64,000 nucleotides of DNA. Origin: Sarocladium kiliense (lineage: Eukaryota > Ascomycota > Sordariomycetes > Hypocreales > Sarocladiaceae). Of this stretch, positions 23,165 to 32,981 are shown piece after piece (positions within the stretch are counted from its first letter, which is position 1; every line of letters begins with the position of its first letter). Made by a program: the position numbers and the translations under genes. The stretch is from the NCBI GenBank assembly GCA_030734395.1, contig JAUZTG010000004.1:186001-250000 (forward strand). The letters run 5' to 3'. The notes below the pieces were generated by a model. The model was not told the DNA's origin and searched no databases. It saw nothing but the letters and a program-made list of their open reading frames with translations.

Positions 23165-25348
23165 ATGGCTTACGAGCCGCGTGGTGACAGGGGAGGAGGA
23201 GGAGGAGGTGACGGACAAGATGGAGGATTTCCAAAGATGCGCGGGCGACGTAAGTATCTGTTGTCTTCTTCTTGAGCCCCGGCGCATTCTGTACATGAGA
23301 TGAGATGAGGCGCATCAAGGCATTGGGAAACCAGGCCTAGATCGCAGCATGGGGAGCAGATTTGACATGGTATCGTTGCGCGGCTTCTTATGATTGAGGG
23401 TTCACGAGGTGTGCTGTCGCAAACGAGTTGCCTTTGGTCGCAATGGCGCGTAGAACTGTCTCGAAACCTTCACCGAATCCTCACTCGTGGGCTGGATATG
23501 GAATGTTTTGGCGCTCGCTGACCCAGATCTCAGGTCCTGTAACCGACTACAGTGCTACCATACTGCACTGGCAGCATAACCGCGTACCAAACTACCTGGG
23601 CGGGTACATTGGCGAGGCGGAACGTCCCAGCCCCAGCTATATCGTCGATGTCAGTTCAGGCTTGATTCCGCACATTGGATGTAGCTGACGTTTCTTAGAT
23701 GATCCCCCCTGCAGGACGTCCAACCCGTCCTGCCGACTCAATTCCCTCAAAGCACCTGCATTCGTCCCTTAACAAGATCAAACATCCTGTCAACGTTGTA
23801 CGGTGGACTCCAGAAGGCAGGCGACTTCTCACTGCCTCAACGAGTGGCGAGTTCACGCTTTGGAATGGCACAGGTTTCAACTTCGAGACTATCATGCAGG
23901 CTCATGACTCAGCTATCCGTGCCATGGAGTGGACGCACAGTGATGACTGGCTCGTCTCGGCTGATCACGATGGAGTTGTCAAGTACTGGCAACCGAACTT
24001 CAACAATGTTCAGAGTATCGATGCGCATAGCGATCCTATTCGTGACATGGCCTTTAGCCCAAACGATTCTAAGTTCATCACGGCATCTGATGACTCGACC
24101 TTGAAAGTGTGGGATTTCGCAAAGGGCGAAATGGAGGCAAAGATCGAAGGTCATGGCTGGGACGTCAAGTCTGTAGACTGGCATTCTACGAAAGGACTGG
24201 TCGTATCCGGCTCAAAGGACCATCTGGTGAAGCTTTGGGATCCACGAGCGACACCACGTTGTCTGACAACGCTGCACGGTCACAAGAGTACCATCACGAA
24301 AGTGTTATTCGAAAAGGTTCGTGGCGACTGTTTCGCAACATCTGCCCGAGACCAGACAGCGAGAGTCTTCGATCTTCGCATGATGCGCGATATCTGCCTC
24401 CTCAAAGGGCACGAGAAAGATATCACCACCTTGTGTTTCCACCCTATCCACCCGAATCTTCTCACAACTGGTGGCATGGACGGGTCCATCCACCACTATC
24501 TCCTCGATACCCCCAATCCGCCAGCCGGCCAAGCCCTCACCGTCTCGCCCTACGACAGCCCCGATCCCGACTCCGTGCCGGCCCAATCGATCTGGCCAGC
24601 GCACAAGGTCACATACGCACACGACTACGCTGTTTGGTCACTCGACTGGCATCCTCTCGGCCACATTCTTGCGTCCGGCTCCAACGACCGCATCACCCGT
24701 TTCTGGAGTCGTGCCCGGCCAGGCGATACAGATGTCTTCCAGGACCGCTACCACATTGGGGAAGCTGCGGCCGAGGCTCAGGGAACGTGGGACCGTCGCG
24801 GCAACAGGCGACAGCGGCAAGAGGAGGAGGAGATGGAGCTCGAGGACGAAATGGCTGCTCTACCGGATCAAAATGCTGGCAAACCTGCGGTACCTGGCTT
24901 ACCTGGTATCCCAGGTCTGCCGCTAGGAGGTGGCTTGCCTGGCCTGGGGGCAGTTCCGCCGCCGCCTGTTATTCCTGGCATGGGCCCTGGCTCAGCACCA
25001 CCACCGCCTCTACCCTTCCCTCTTCCAGGTCTCAATGGTGGCCCTCCACCGCCGATCCCTGGCTTTGATCTCGGGAACCCACCAGATCCACAGAAGCTGT
25101 TGGAGATGATGCAGAAGGCCGGCGTCCAGCTGCCACCACCGCCACCAGGAGGATTCCCGCCAGGCCTGATCCCACCACCAGGTGCGGCCGGGGGACTACC
25201 TCCGCCTGGCAACTTCCCTTTCCCGCCACTCCCGCCACCCCCGCCGGGTAGTATCGATGAAAATATCAGAAGACGGGGTCCTCTACCGAGCCAGGAGGAC
25301 AGTTTGAAGCAGGAGCAAAAGGCCGGGCGGTATACCCGAATCAGATGA
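23165..25348 (+). CDS. pfs2: Polyadenylation factor subunit 2 (PFS2/WDR33-type)
   Basis: Exons 23165-23249, 23534-23649 and 23699-25348 give 616 residues. PFS2 is the WD40 scaffold of the cleavage and polyadenylation factor and helps recognise the poly(A) signal. The N-terminus is Gly-rich, then MRGRRPVTDYSATILHWQ and SYIVDMIPPAGRP, the typical PFS2 entry. Seven WD40 repeats follow to about residue 365, with dipeptides or variants in LTASTSGEFTLWNG, VSADHDGVVKYWQ, ITASDDSTLKVWDF, VSGSKDHLVKLWD and LASGSNDRITRFW. The C-terminal 210 residues are Pro/Gly-rich (PPPP and LPGLP runs), a feature of filamentous-fungal and WDR33-like proteins absent from yeast Pfs2. The first intron is 284 bp, long for this window. 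Confidence 0.93.
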
Positions 25349-25670
25349 TTGTTATGCAATGGTACTGATCGAGAAGCACTCTGGACCACAGAAGGGAAAG
25401 AGACGAATCGAATGAGCAAAGTATGATTAAAGCGGCTCGGAACTGTTTTGTATAACTAGAGGCACGGGGTTCAGGAAGCCTGATGGCTATCTAATGCATT
25501 CTGTTATTGTACAGATCATGTCGACCTCTTGGGTCTATGCTAGTTTCTATGTGATATCTCATCCGGAGCATGCTTAGCAGCATACAAAAACTCTATATGA
25601 CAGACGAAAGAGATAATGGAGAAGGCAACAAAAGTCGTACAACGTCCCCATCCCAGAAGCGATTCCCATC
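25349..25670. other. Intergenic between convergent PFS2 and NUC1
   Basis: 322 bp, AT-rich, presumably overlapping 3' UTR space. No gene seen. Confidence 0.5.
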
Positions 25671-26729
25671 TTACGCCTTAGGCGGTCCTGCAATTGCCTT
25701 CTTTCCATCTTTAGCGAACGCCTTCTGCCTCTCCGCATAATCCTTGATCACCAGGGCACAAACGGTATCTGTACACAGCCTCTTCCTCCTCTGCACCGGC
25801 AATTGACTGGCAAACTCCAATCCACTTGCACGCTCGACCGCCTCAAGCGGAACTTCGAAGTCCGTGATGGGCTTATCGTTTGAGATCGGTGCGTTCGGGA
25901 GGACGAAAGCGCCAAGCGCAACATTTCCGCCTTGACGACCGTCCTCGGCGAAGATAACTTTGTAGAAGTGCGTGGGGACAGCGACGGAGGGGGGCGAGCC
26001 GATCATTTCGTACTTGACGTACCACTTGTTGTCGACGGGGTCTTTGCGAGGGAGGTATAGCGGCCCAGTGACGATACGGACGGAAGGGTATTGCACGGTG
26101 AGACGTCTGCAGAAGTCCTCAAAGTGCGCCCAGTAATCCCTATTGAAGCCATCGCCGACTTGCGGGCACATGTTCGTCAGGTAGAAGGTATCATCCATAG
26201 CCTGCTGAGACCACTTCGCGTCCGCAGCAGGAACTTGATGGCCACGGTCATAGCCGCTGCGGAAGTAATCCTTCAGCAGAGCCCGGAACTTGGGCGGCAC
26301 AGAAGGGTCTTCGGCGAAGATGGAGTGTTTGCGATCGGCATCGCGTTGGGCGAGGGAGGCCGGTGTGATGTGCTCGACGACCCAGTGAGGGTTACGAAGA
26401 CGACGGTCGTAGGATGAGACGAGGGAGGCGCGGGTTGCGACGTCGGCGACTGGGCCTGGGAAGCCGTATTGAAAGAGACCACTTGGGTCGACGGGGGCGA
26501 TGGGTGCGAGACCTGTGCTGGTGGGAGGGATGGGAGCTGGGACGGCGGCGGGTGCGAAAGGTTGCGTGGTGGTAGTGGTTGAAGTAGTTGTAGATGTAGC
26601 GGTATAAGGCGCTGAGGTTGTAACAGGTTCGGTCTTGCGGCCGGAACGGAGAGAGTACATTGCAGCGGTGATTGCAGCACCTCCTCCTGCACCAAGAGCA
26701 GCTACGAGAACAGCTGAGGATTTGGACAT
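25671..26729 (-). CDS. nuc1: Mitochondrial DNA/RNA non-specific endonuclease (NUC1/EndoG)
   Basis: Single exon, 352 residues. It is a His-Me finger nuclease of the mitochondrial intermembrane space, acting in mtDNA handling, recombination and cell death. The motif YDRGHQVPAADAKWS, with the DRGH at about residues 161-164, carries the catalytic His; FYLTNMCPQVGDGFNRDYW follows with the Mg-binding Asn. The N-terminal 30 residues (VLVAALGAGGGAAITAAMY plus basic residues) look like a mitochondrial targeting or membrane anchor, followed by a Thr/Pro-rich linker to residue 80. The length fits the family (about 330 aa in yeast). Convergent with PFS2. Confidence 0.94.
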   Translation of the reverse strand: MSKSSAVLVAALGAGGGAAITAAMYSLRSGRKTEPVTTSAPYTATSTTTSTTTTTQPFAPAAVPAPIPPTSTGLAPIAPVDPSGLFQYGFPGPVADVATRASLVSSYDRRLRNPHWVVEHITPASLAQRDADRKHSIFAEDPSVPPKFRALLKDYFRSGYDRGHQVPAADAKWSQQAMDDTFYLTNMCPQVGDGFNRDYWAHFEDFCRRLTVQYPSVRIVTGPLYLPRKDPVDNKWYVKYEMIGSPPSVAVPTHFYKVIFAEDGRQGGNVALGAFVLPNAPISNDKPITDFEVPLEAVERASGLEFASQLPVQRRKRLCTDTVCALVIKDYAERQKAFAKDGKKAIAGPPKA

Positions 26730-26780
26730 GGTGGGCAGGTCGGCTTTTCGCCTGGTTCTAGATGTGCTGCGCGATGGGTT

Positions 26781-26788
26781 TTATATAT
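26781..26788 (-). promoter_or_regulatory. TATA-like element upstream of NUC1
   Basis: TTATATAT, reading as ATATATAA on the minus strand, lies about 52 bp before the NUC1 start codon. Close for a fungal TATA box, so the 5' UTR would be short. Confidence 0.4.
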
Positions 26789-27000
26789 CGGAGGTCGAGG
26801 TCAGGTGAATAGTTATTGTGACACTTGCAGGAGGTATGGTATCGACCATGTGCGGGAGGCCAGAGGCTGAGGAGTAACTATGAGGGACGGTGTTTCGTGG
26901 GTGGTTGGCACGTGGAGGGTGAAGATCTGGTGATGTCGGGTGCCTGCACTTTTTTAGTGGAGCAGGTGGTGCAGTGTCGGGGTGCTAAAGTGCGGGTTCA

Positions 27001-27035
27001 GGATCGCGTCAGGGGTCGCGCCAGGGGTCGCGTTG
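27001..27035. repeat. Three-unit 12-bp GC-rich tandem repeat
   Basis: Units of the form GGGGTCGCGCCA repeat three times with small changes (27001-27011, 27012-27023, 27024-27035). CGCG cores recur every 12 bp, so this could be clustered binding sites or simple slippage. Confidence 0.6.
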
Positions 27036-27864
27036 TGCCCCAGGGAGCAAGCGCTATCTTACCTCCTTGGAGATAGGGAACGATTACGAGTGCCCTGACA
27101 TTGATGATGCAAATTCCCAGTAAACCTGATTCTCATGGGTATCTATTCAGCAGGGGCTTGACCATGCCGGTAATCTTGTTGTTTGAGACCTTTATTTTTT
27201 ACGGACAGCTGCTATCTACAAATGGCCGACTGCGTTATGGCGAGCTTCAATGAGTTATCCAGTCAGCTTGAGCATGCTTAGACACTCGTCGATGTCGCAT
27301 GCATAGCTGGTTTCGTGCCCAATCATGACGCTTTGACATCATATCTGGTCAGCAATTGATTGGGTCCTTCGACCCGATGCGATTTGCTTCTCCTGGCTGA
27401 AGCTTCACACCAGTTCGATCCAGCAACCATCCCGATGGGTCACATGCAACTGGATTAGGCAATCATCATGTTCAGCTAACTTATAGCTAGCTGAGACTAT
27501 TGACTCGGCCGTTTGTTCGGCGCATAGGTTCCTGCAAGCCACAGCATGGCTACCGTGCTTACATCGCTTCAGTCTGACCAGATGCGACATTGTGGCACTA
27601 CCCGGCAACGTTCACTGGATGAGCACCGAACATGTACCAGCATTCGATCGTTTTCAGCTCGCTGTATCGCCAGAACTAACCTTCTTGGTTATGTCGACAG
27701 TTAAGTGATCACTACATAGTACTTCACAAGACGGGTCTAGATCGTCTTCTGGTGGTAGCTGTCCTCATAGCCAAGAGCAACCTCCTTAGGCAAATGGGGA
27801 CTCAATGAGGATTCAGCTAGCCACCTTCAACAAGGCAGTAATGCCAAGTCATGGCTGATAACTT

Positions 27865-27870
27865 TATAAA
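27865..27870 (+). promoter_or_regulatory. TATA box of the gene at 27955
   Basis: TATAAA in the context ACTTTATAAAAGGG, 85-90 bp before the start codon at 27955. Position and context are a good match, and it supports that start. Confidence 0.6.
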
Positions 27871-27954
27871 AGGGAGTGGTCCTCCCCATCAAGAGACAGT
27901 GGTTCAACCCAAGGGGTGACCAGCATCGAGAGGACACCTTGAGTTGCGACGATC

Positions 27955-29416
27955 ATGTTCAAGTCCACTGTCCCGAGACTGGCAAACTCTCCCGAGGCCG
28001 GAAGCTTTCCCCACGATGTCGATATTAGGCGAAACTTTGGGAAGCTCAATGCCATGAAGAACGTGATCCTCAAAGCGTGCAGAGATGGGACGATGCCAGA
28101 AGGCTCAAACCCAGTCCTGCGATTCTTCCGGGGGTTTCACGCAAACCTGCCTGATTTACTTTGGAAATGTGATTCTTGATGAGTCGCCCCATGCTCAACT
28201 CAACATATACTAACATGATGTAGATGGCATCTCTGTACCTGATCTCAGCGGCCTGCGGTCCGATAACGACGCGAAACAAGTTTTTGAGAGCTTTGAATAC
28301 GACTATGGTCAAGGGATGCCACTTTTCGAGACCGTGTTCTATTTCGAAATGTTCTCGGCATTTATATGGACGAACCTACCAACTGCGTCCCCTAACCAAC
28401 ACTCTATCAAGACAATACTTGATGAGATGGAAAAGACGGCTGAGCAGTGCCCTGATGCAAGAGAGTTCCTCAATGAAGTCTTTCCTGAATCAAAGTCAAA
28501 GCAAGAGCTGCTTGATGCTGCAGAGCAGCTCAACGCGAATCTTCTCGAAGGACGTTTCAGAGATGACTCTCCAGAGAAGAATGAAAAGGCTCCTGCGAAG
28601 GGCAAGAGGAAGAACCAGCTGGAATCGCCTCAGAAGCAGATAATAGAAGGGTCTGCTCAAGGATTCGCAAATGCCCAGAAGAATACCAGAGGTCCGTATC
28701 ATATCTTCCATTGGCTGCTTTTGGGCGTGGTGGAACATGGCGTCGATCCCCAGAAGCTGCACCAAGCTATCGAGAAGGGCTGGGGCAAAGCGGCGGCGGA
28801 TCAGGCTGTACGACTAGAGTACGCGGCATTCATCAGATCGAAGCTCCCCAAAGGTGACGGTACCTTTCAGGATATGTCCTCGATGGACTTTCCCCTGGGA
28901 GACTCCACGGACCGCCTATTGAAGGTGCGTCGACTGTTGGATGTGTGGGATCCAGAAAACACAGGCGCCATGACCGGCCTCATGTGTGGTCTGCATCCGA
29001 AACTGCCCAAGGTCCCTGGCACGGGAGCCCCCCAGGAGGCGAAGGCTCTCGGTGAGCTAAGGAAGTTGATCGAGGGGCTGCACGTAGGTTGGATTATTCA
29101 CCCTCACCATACGGCGATGGCGAACATAACCGGAGAGGTGCGCGTTGACATAAGGAACCCCAAAGAAGCAGGGAAGTTATGGGCGCATGGTCATTTCGGT
29201 GTGTTGAGTCCGGAGGAATACGAGGCGATATTCGGCGAAAGTCCGACCAAATTTGACCAGCGCAAGAAGCTTCCTCAGTACAGAGAGCGGAGGGGGGGCA
29301 GTCATGATGTTATCACCCCTGTGGGTTATCGCGGGAGAGATGTACGAAAGTCGAAGGCAATGGCCCAGACTGCGAAGAAAAATGCATCTGATAAGATCAG
29401 GGCTAAGTTATCGTAG
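27955..29416 (+). CDS. Hypothetical protein, 468 aa, no recognised domain
   Basis: Two exons, 27955-28168 and 28224-29416; the intron has GTGATT, a perfect TACTAAC branch point and TGTAG. The frame joins cleanly to 468 residues. I do not recognise the family. There is no signal peptide or membrane span. Visible features are an acidic/basic central linker with KGKRKNQ (possible nuclear signal) around residue 185, a helical middle part (HIFHWLLLGVVEHGVDP), and a C-terminal part with HVGWIIHPHHTAM, VRVDIRNPKEAGKLW and HGHFGVLSPEEYEAIFG, then a basic tail. The TATA box and canonical intron argue that it is expressed. It sits in a gene-poor stretch and may be lineage-restricted. Confidence 0.72.
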
Positions 29417-29688
29417 GCCCCTGGTTGAGCGGTTGGAAGATAGGTGTCAAGTCGATTTGAATACTTAATGCTACGCGTGCGCCACTATCGTTTGGCTAAA
29501 ACATATTGTAAATTGGAGTAGACTTGACGATCATTGCAATGGGACCTTATGAAAGCAACTGTCTGCAAAATAACAGGAACAACCTTATCGAAAACATCAA
29601 AACTTTTGTGTGCTGCCTTTAACCCTCCCCTATAATATCCTCAATCGGCGATCATGAAAGCCTTGATATCTGTTTGTGAGCTTGGGTT

Positions 29689-30843
29689 TCAGGTGCTCTT
29701 ATGACCCGAAGGACCTCCTGGAGATGGTAGAGGTCGATAAGCTATGCCGTTGACCAGAGTCGAATTCTGGCCCTCCTCGCCTTTGTCACCATCAAGCAAG
29801 TCACAACCGACATAATGGCCCTCGAGTACGGGGTAGGTTCGCGGCTCGTTCCCTGCATGAGTCCAAATCTCAGTCCCATTGACCGTATGTCCGCCATTTT
29901 TCGCGGTGCATGCAAGAAAATAAGTCTCGGCAAAACTCGCTGTCGTCTTCTCAGCCGCAGAATCAAGGCCTGGGCCGATACTGATGCCGTTGACTAGATT
30001 CCCCGGTCCATGGGATTCACAACCCACGTATGTAGACTTGGGTGGATTGGGTCCGAAATAGGATCGATGGAGGTCCATCCAAGCTGCAGCTCTCCTCATT
30101 TCGGGATACCTTTCCCAAGAGTGTTGAGGGTTTGACGACTCTGACGAGGCAGTGGACTGAGAGGACCCTCCGGATCTATAGACAACCACCGCCCCCTGTC
30201 CGTCTGTAGCGATGTCATCCGGGTTTGAGCTCGGAAGTACCAGGCTACTGTTTAAAGGATCAGGAGAGCTGGGGATCGGCGCGGATGTAGGGAGTTCCGA
30301 ACGGCGGGAGCGAGATGCCACGTTGTCCGACATCGTTTTGACGCGGCTCGCTTTCGTGTTAGCAGTACCTCGACGTTCTATACTATCAGTCAGCCTTGAA
30401 CCGCCTGTATGAGTGTGACAATACTGACCAGACATCGTCGTCAAATTGTTCTGTATCTGGTGCAGGGCTCTCGACTGAACTTCGTTGATAACAAGCGACA
30501 GAGTTGTTTTGTGCCTTTCAAGTTCAATGAATAGCCTTGCTATAGATCGATCTTGTGAAAAGAACAGGATGATTTGAGAAACTCGGCCTTTGCTAAGGGA
30601 AGATTCAAGAGTCTGATGTGAAAGAAGGGATATAATGTTGCGAGTGTGTAGTTCGATCTCTGGCGTCTGAAGTAAGGGGTTACTCGAGATGCTTTCTGAA
30701 AGATGTTGGAGTTGTAGCAACTGATTCTGATAATTCACAAGTGTCGATGTTCTTCCTTTTATCTGTTTCGTGAGCTCTATCAAAGCTAAACATGTTGCTG
30801 TTAATTGGGCAGCAGCAGCCACCGCTCCTAGCACCTCTGCCAT
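29689..30843 (-). CDS. STAND/NLR-type N-terminal-domain protein with C-terminal VNG repeats
   Basis: Exons 30843-30429 and 30377-29689 give 367 residues. The 51-bp intron (GTCAGT, GCTGAC, TATAG) has no in-frame stop, so retention adds 17 residues. The first 130 residues (MAEVLGAVAAAAQLTATCLA, then helical repeats with VNYQNQLLQLQHLSE) resemble the PigL_N / fungal STAND N-terminal domain usually found before NACHT or NB-ARC modules. No NTPase follows. Instead comes a Ser-rich linker (about 150-230) and three C-terminal units sharing the pattern Y-x2-(x)-C...VNG (YVGCESHGPGNLVNGISI, YFLACTAKNGGHTVNGTEI, and a third unit starting YVGCDLL and ending LVNGIAY). Function unknown. I started at 30843 because that Met begins the conserved domain; a further ATG lies 90 bp upstream. 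Confidence 0.65.
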   Translation of the reverse strand: MAEVLGAVAAAAQLTATCLALIELTKQIKGRTSTLVNYQNQLLQLQHLSESISSNPLLQTPEIELHTRNIISLLSHQTLESSLSKGRVSQIILFFSQDRSIARLFIELERHKTTLSLVINEVQSRALHQIQNNLTTMSGQYCHTHTGGSRLTDSIERRGTANTKASRVKTMSDNVASRSRRSELPTSAPIPSSPDPLNSSLVLPSSNPDDIATDGQGAVVVYRSGGSSQSTASSESSNPQHSWERYPEMRRAAAWMDLHRSYFGPNPPKSTYVGCESHGPGNLVNGISIGPGLDSAAEKTTASFAETYFLACTAKNGGHTVNGTEIWTHAGNEPRTYPVLEGHYVGCDLLDGDKGEEGQNSTLVNGIAYRPLPSPGGPSGHKST

Positions 30844-32579
30844 GGCCAATATGCAAAGGTTCGGTGAAAACGAGGCCAAATGATAACGCTGGCCAAGAAT
30901 CGCGGCCGCATCACCCAACACGGTATGCACCAAGAGATCGTGAAAGAAGCGGTAAAGGAGCGGGTGGCAGCCTTCACGGGATTACTGAGGTTCGAGGCTG
31001 CTGGCACGGTCTGGGCTGCCCAACCATCCAATGAAGATTAGTTAGGCGTCGACATCGTAAAAGACGTGTTGAACCGCATTAGAGACCGATATTTGATAAC
31101 AGCGCTGCACGCTAAGATGGCGTCAATCTCTGGTGAAGCATCGCGTTCAGCTTGAAGCTGATGGAGGGTCACAAGCGACGTGGTCTTGGGGGCCGAACTT
31201 GGCCAAAGAATCACGTACACTTGCTTGCCTTAGGAGAAGCTTGAGTCTGCTCGAAGCGTCGAGGCAACGGCTATTGAGCTATCCAAAAAAGACTTGAAGA
31301 TTTGGTGACCTTGTCTAGCTGCTTGACCTGTTGCGTAGTGAGGTTTGATATCAGTGATTGAGCATCATCGATGTGAGGAGAAGGATAATCATGATTGTGT
31401 AAAGACAGAAATCAGAATAAGGGTCTGGAAAACAAGGCTGTGCTAGTCGGTGGTGCCCAACATTTGTTGATCGCAACTCGAAAGGGTTGCCTGTTGTCAC
31501 CGAGTGAAAGCTGAGGCCAAAGATGGTGTGGCCGAATAGAGAGCTGTACTACTCACCGCCTTGTCAGATAGGGAGGATGAGGCTCAAGTGCTTCAAAGCT
31601 GATCAGTACTGGTAGTGGCAAAGAAAAGTTATCAGTGTCAGGTATCCGCGGCTTCGGCCTTCGTGAGAAGCCAGGTCCGATGCAGCAGGCTGTAGGCAAG
31701 CCATCACCACTGGTCCCCTCCACAATGAACGGGGCACTCACCATAAAGAAGCGAGAGATAGAGAAACAATAGCCCTAAACCTGAGAGTGGTAGTGACGAC
31801 TCGGAGCGCGTCCATGTAGTTCAAAAAGGCCCCAAGATGATATAAGTGAAACCATTGAAGAGAGGAAGACTATTCTGTTGAGGGGACAAACGAATGTTTT
31901 CCATAGCGCAAGACAGCGATTCCGCGGCCAGTAGAGAAATACGGAGGCTCAGGCTTACAGCAGGCGACTTGCAGCCTAAGATGCATTCTTAATCACACCT
32001 CGAGGCGCATCGGTGTCTAATGTTGGGGGTGGTAGCACAAGGAAGCACGGAGAGGCTTGGACAACCACACTGCCCCATGTCTCGAACGCTGGCCCTGCAG
32101 GCAGCCGTCATTACCATGCAGACAGGCATGTTCTGCAAGCAAGAGATACATGCTTCAATATCCCTGCCTTTTGGATTTATTTGATGTCGTGCTTCGAATA
32201 CATTGAAGTCGGACTTCATCAACCTCAGCACGCGTGTGTGAAGCCGACTAAAAGAGATTGTCTTTGTAAAGAGATAGTTTAAGGTCATACAGCTGGGCAT
32301 CGACTTTGAATGCCCTCCAGGTCTTTGGCAAGATGCGCATGTACTGCAACACGGACTTCAGCCATGTCACTCATGAGTAGGCACCCCCTATTTACTGAGC
32401 CAAAGTTGGGGGTTGTATGGAAAGGGGCGTTGGGGAGGGGGGGGGGGGGGAGGGGGGCGCCACGGTGGTAACCCCCCTTAGACGAAAACAGGTTGGTGGG
32501 GCCGGGCCGCAAAGCCCTGGGACGGCACAGCCCACACACACAACGAATCGACTCGTTCGTTCACCCAAGCTTCACCAAA
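30844..32579. other. Gene-poor intergenic stretch
   Basis: 1.7 kb with only short open frames lacking bias or motifs. No transposon ends, long repeats or strong AT skew were seen by eye. The right end carries the poly-G tract described separately. Confidence 0.45.
32437..32450. repeat. Poly-G tract (G14) in a homopurine block
   Basis: Fourteen consecutive G inside the G/A-only block 32431-32457, 130 bp upstream of the small Asn-rich gene. It could form triplex or quadruplex DNA or be a slippage-prone spacer; its length may also be uncertain in an assembly. Confidence 0.75.
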
Positions 32580-32981
32580 ATGGATGTCCCGTTGTACCAC
32601 GCCCTCTCGCCGACAAATCTTCCCGAATTAGCGCGGCTTCTTGCGCAACAGATCGAAGACGAGCTGCGATCCCGAGAGCCTTTCCTGATGATGCCCAACG
32701 AAGCACCCACTAGCGGAATGCAACCAGACAAGACTGATGGCGAAGGCAAGACTGTCGCCTACATTGGATCATACGCTTCGGGGGCCAATTTCAATCAGCA
32801 TAATGGCAATCGGATCACGAACAATTACAACTTCAATATCTCCCTGAACATTTGTACAGCAGATGGGGTTCTTCTTTTGAAACAGGTACCCACAGAGACG
32901 GCCCGCCTTGGAGACGGAGTCCAGATGAGCCCCACGGTCGAGGACCCAAATTCTGAAGGTCGATCGAGTTCTAAGGACTAG
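32580..32981 (+). CDS. Small Asn-rich hypothetical protein
   Basis: 133 residues, single exon. The N-terminus (MDVPLYHALSPTNLPELARL) is a predicted amphipathic helix. A central segment near residues 65-90 is strongly Asn-rich (GANFNQHNGNRITNNYNF) and the tail is Ser/Asp-rich. There is no signal peptide. An in-frame ATG 87 bp upstream is possible, but its added sequence is Gly/Pro/basic and looks like leader. The Asn/Gly-rich patch after a small helical domain recalls, loosely, fungal amyloid-signalling motif proteins, but I cannot assign a known motif. It may also be a non-coding frame: the coding call rests on length and composition only. Confidence 0.4.
   Translation: MDVPLYHALSPTNLPELARLLAQQIEDELRSREPFLMMPNEAPTSGMQPDKTDGEGKTVAYIGSYASGANFNQHNGNRITNNYNFNISLNICTADGVLLLKQVPTETARLGDGVQMSPTVEDPNSEGRSSSKD

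Larger units (their letters stand above)
26730..27954. other. Intergenic, NUC1 to the unknown gene at 27955
   Basis: 1.2 kb, no supportable coding gene. It holds the divergent promoters, a small GC-rich tandem repeat at 27001-27035 and a TATA box at 27865. Confidence 0.5.

Noticed and set aside
24109..25068. 319-codon frame inside PFS2
   Set aside because: Same-strand shadow of the WD40 and Pro-rich coding sequence; Arg/Ser-rich with no family features.
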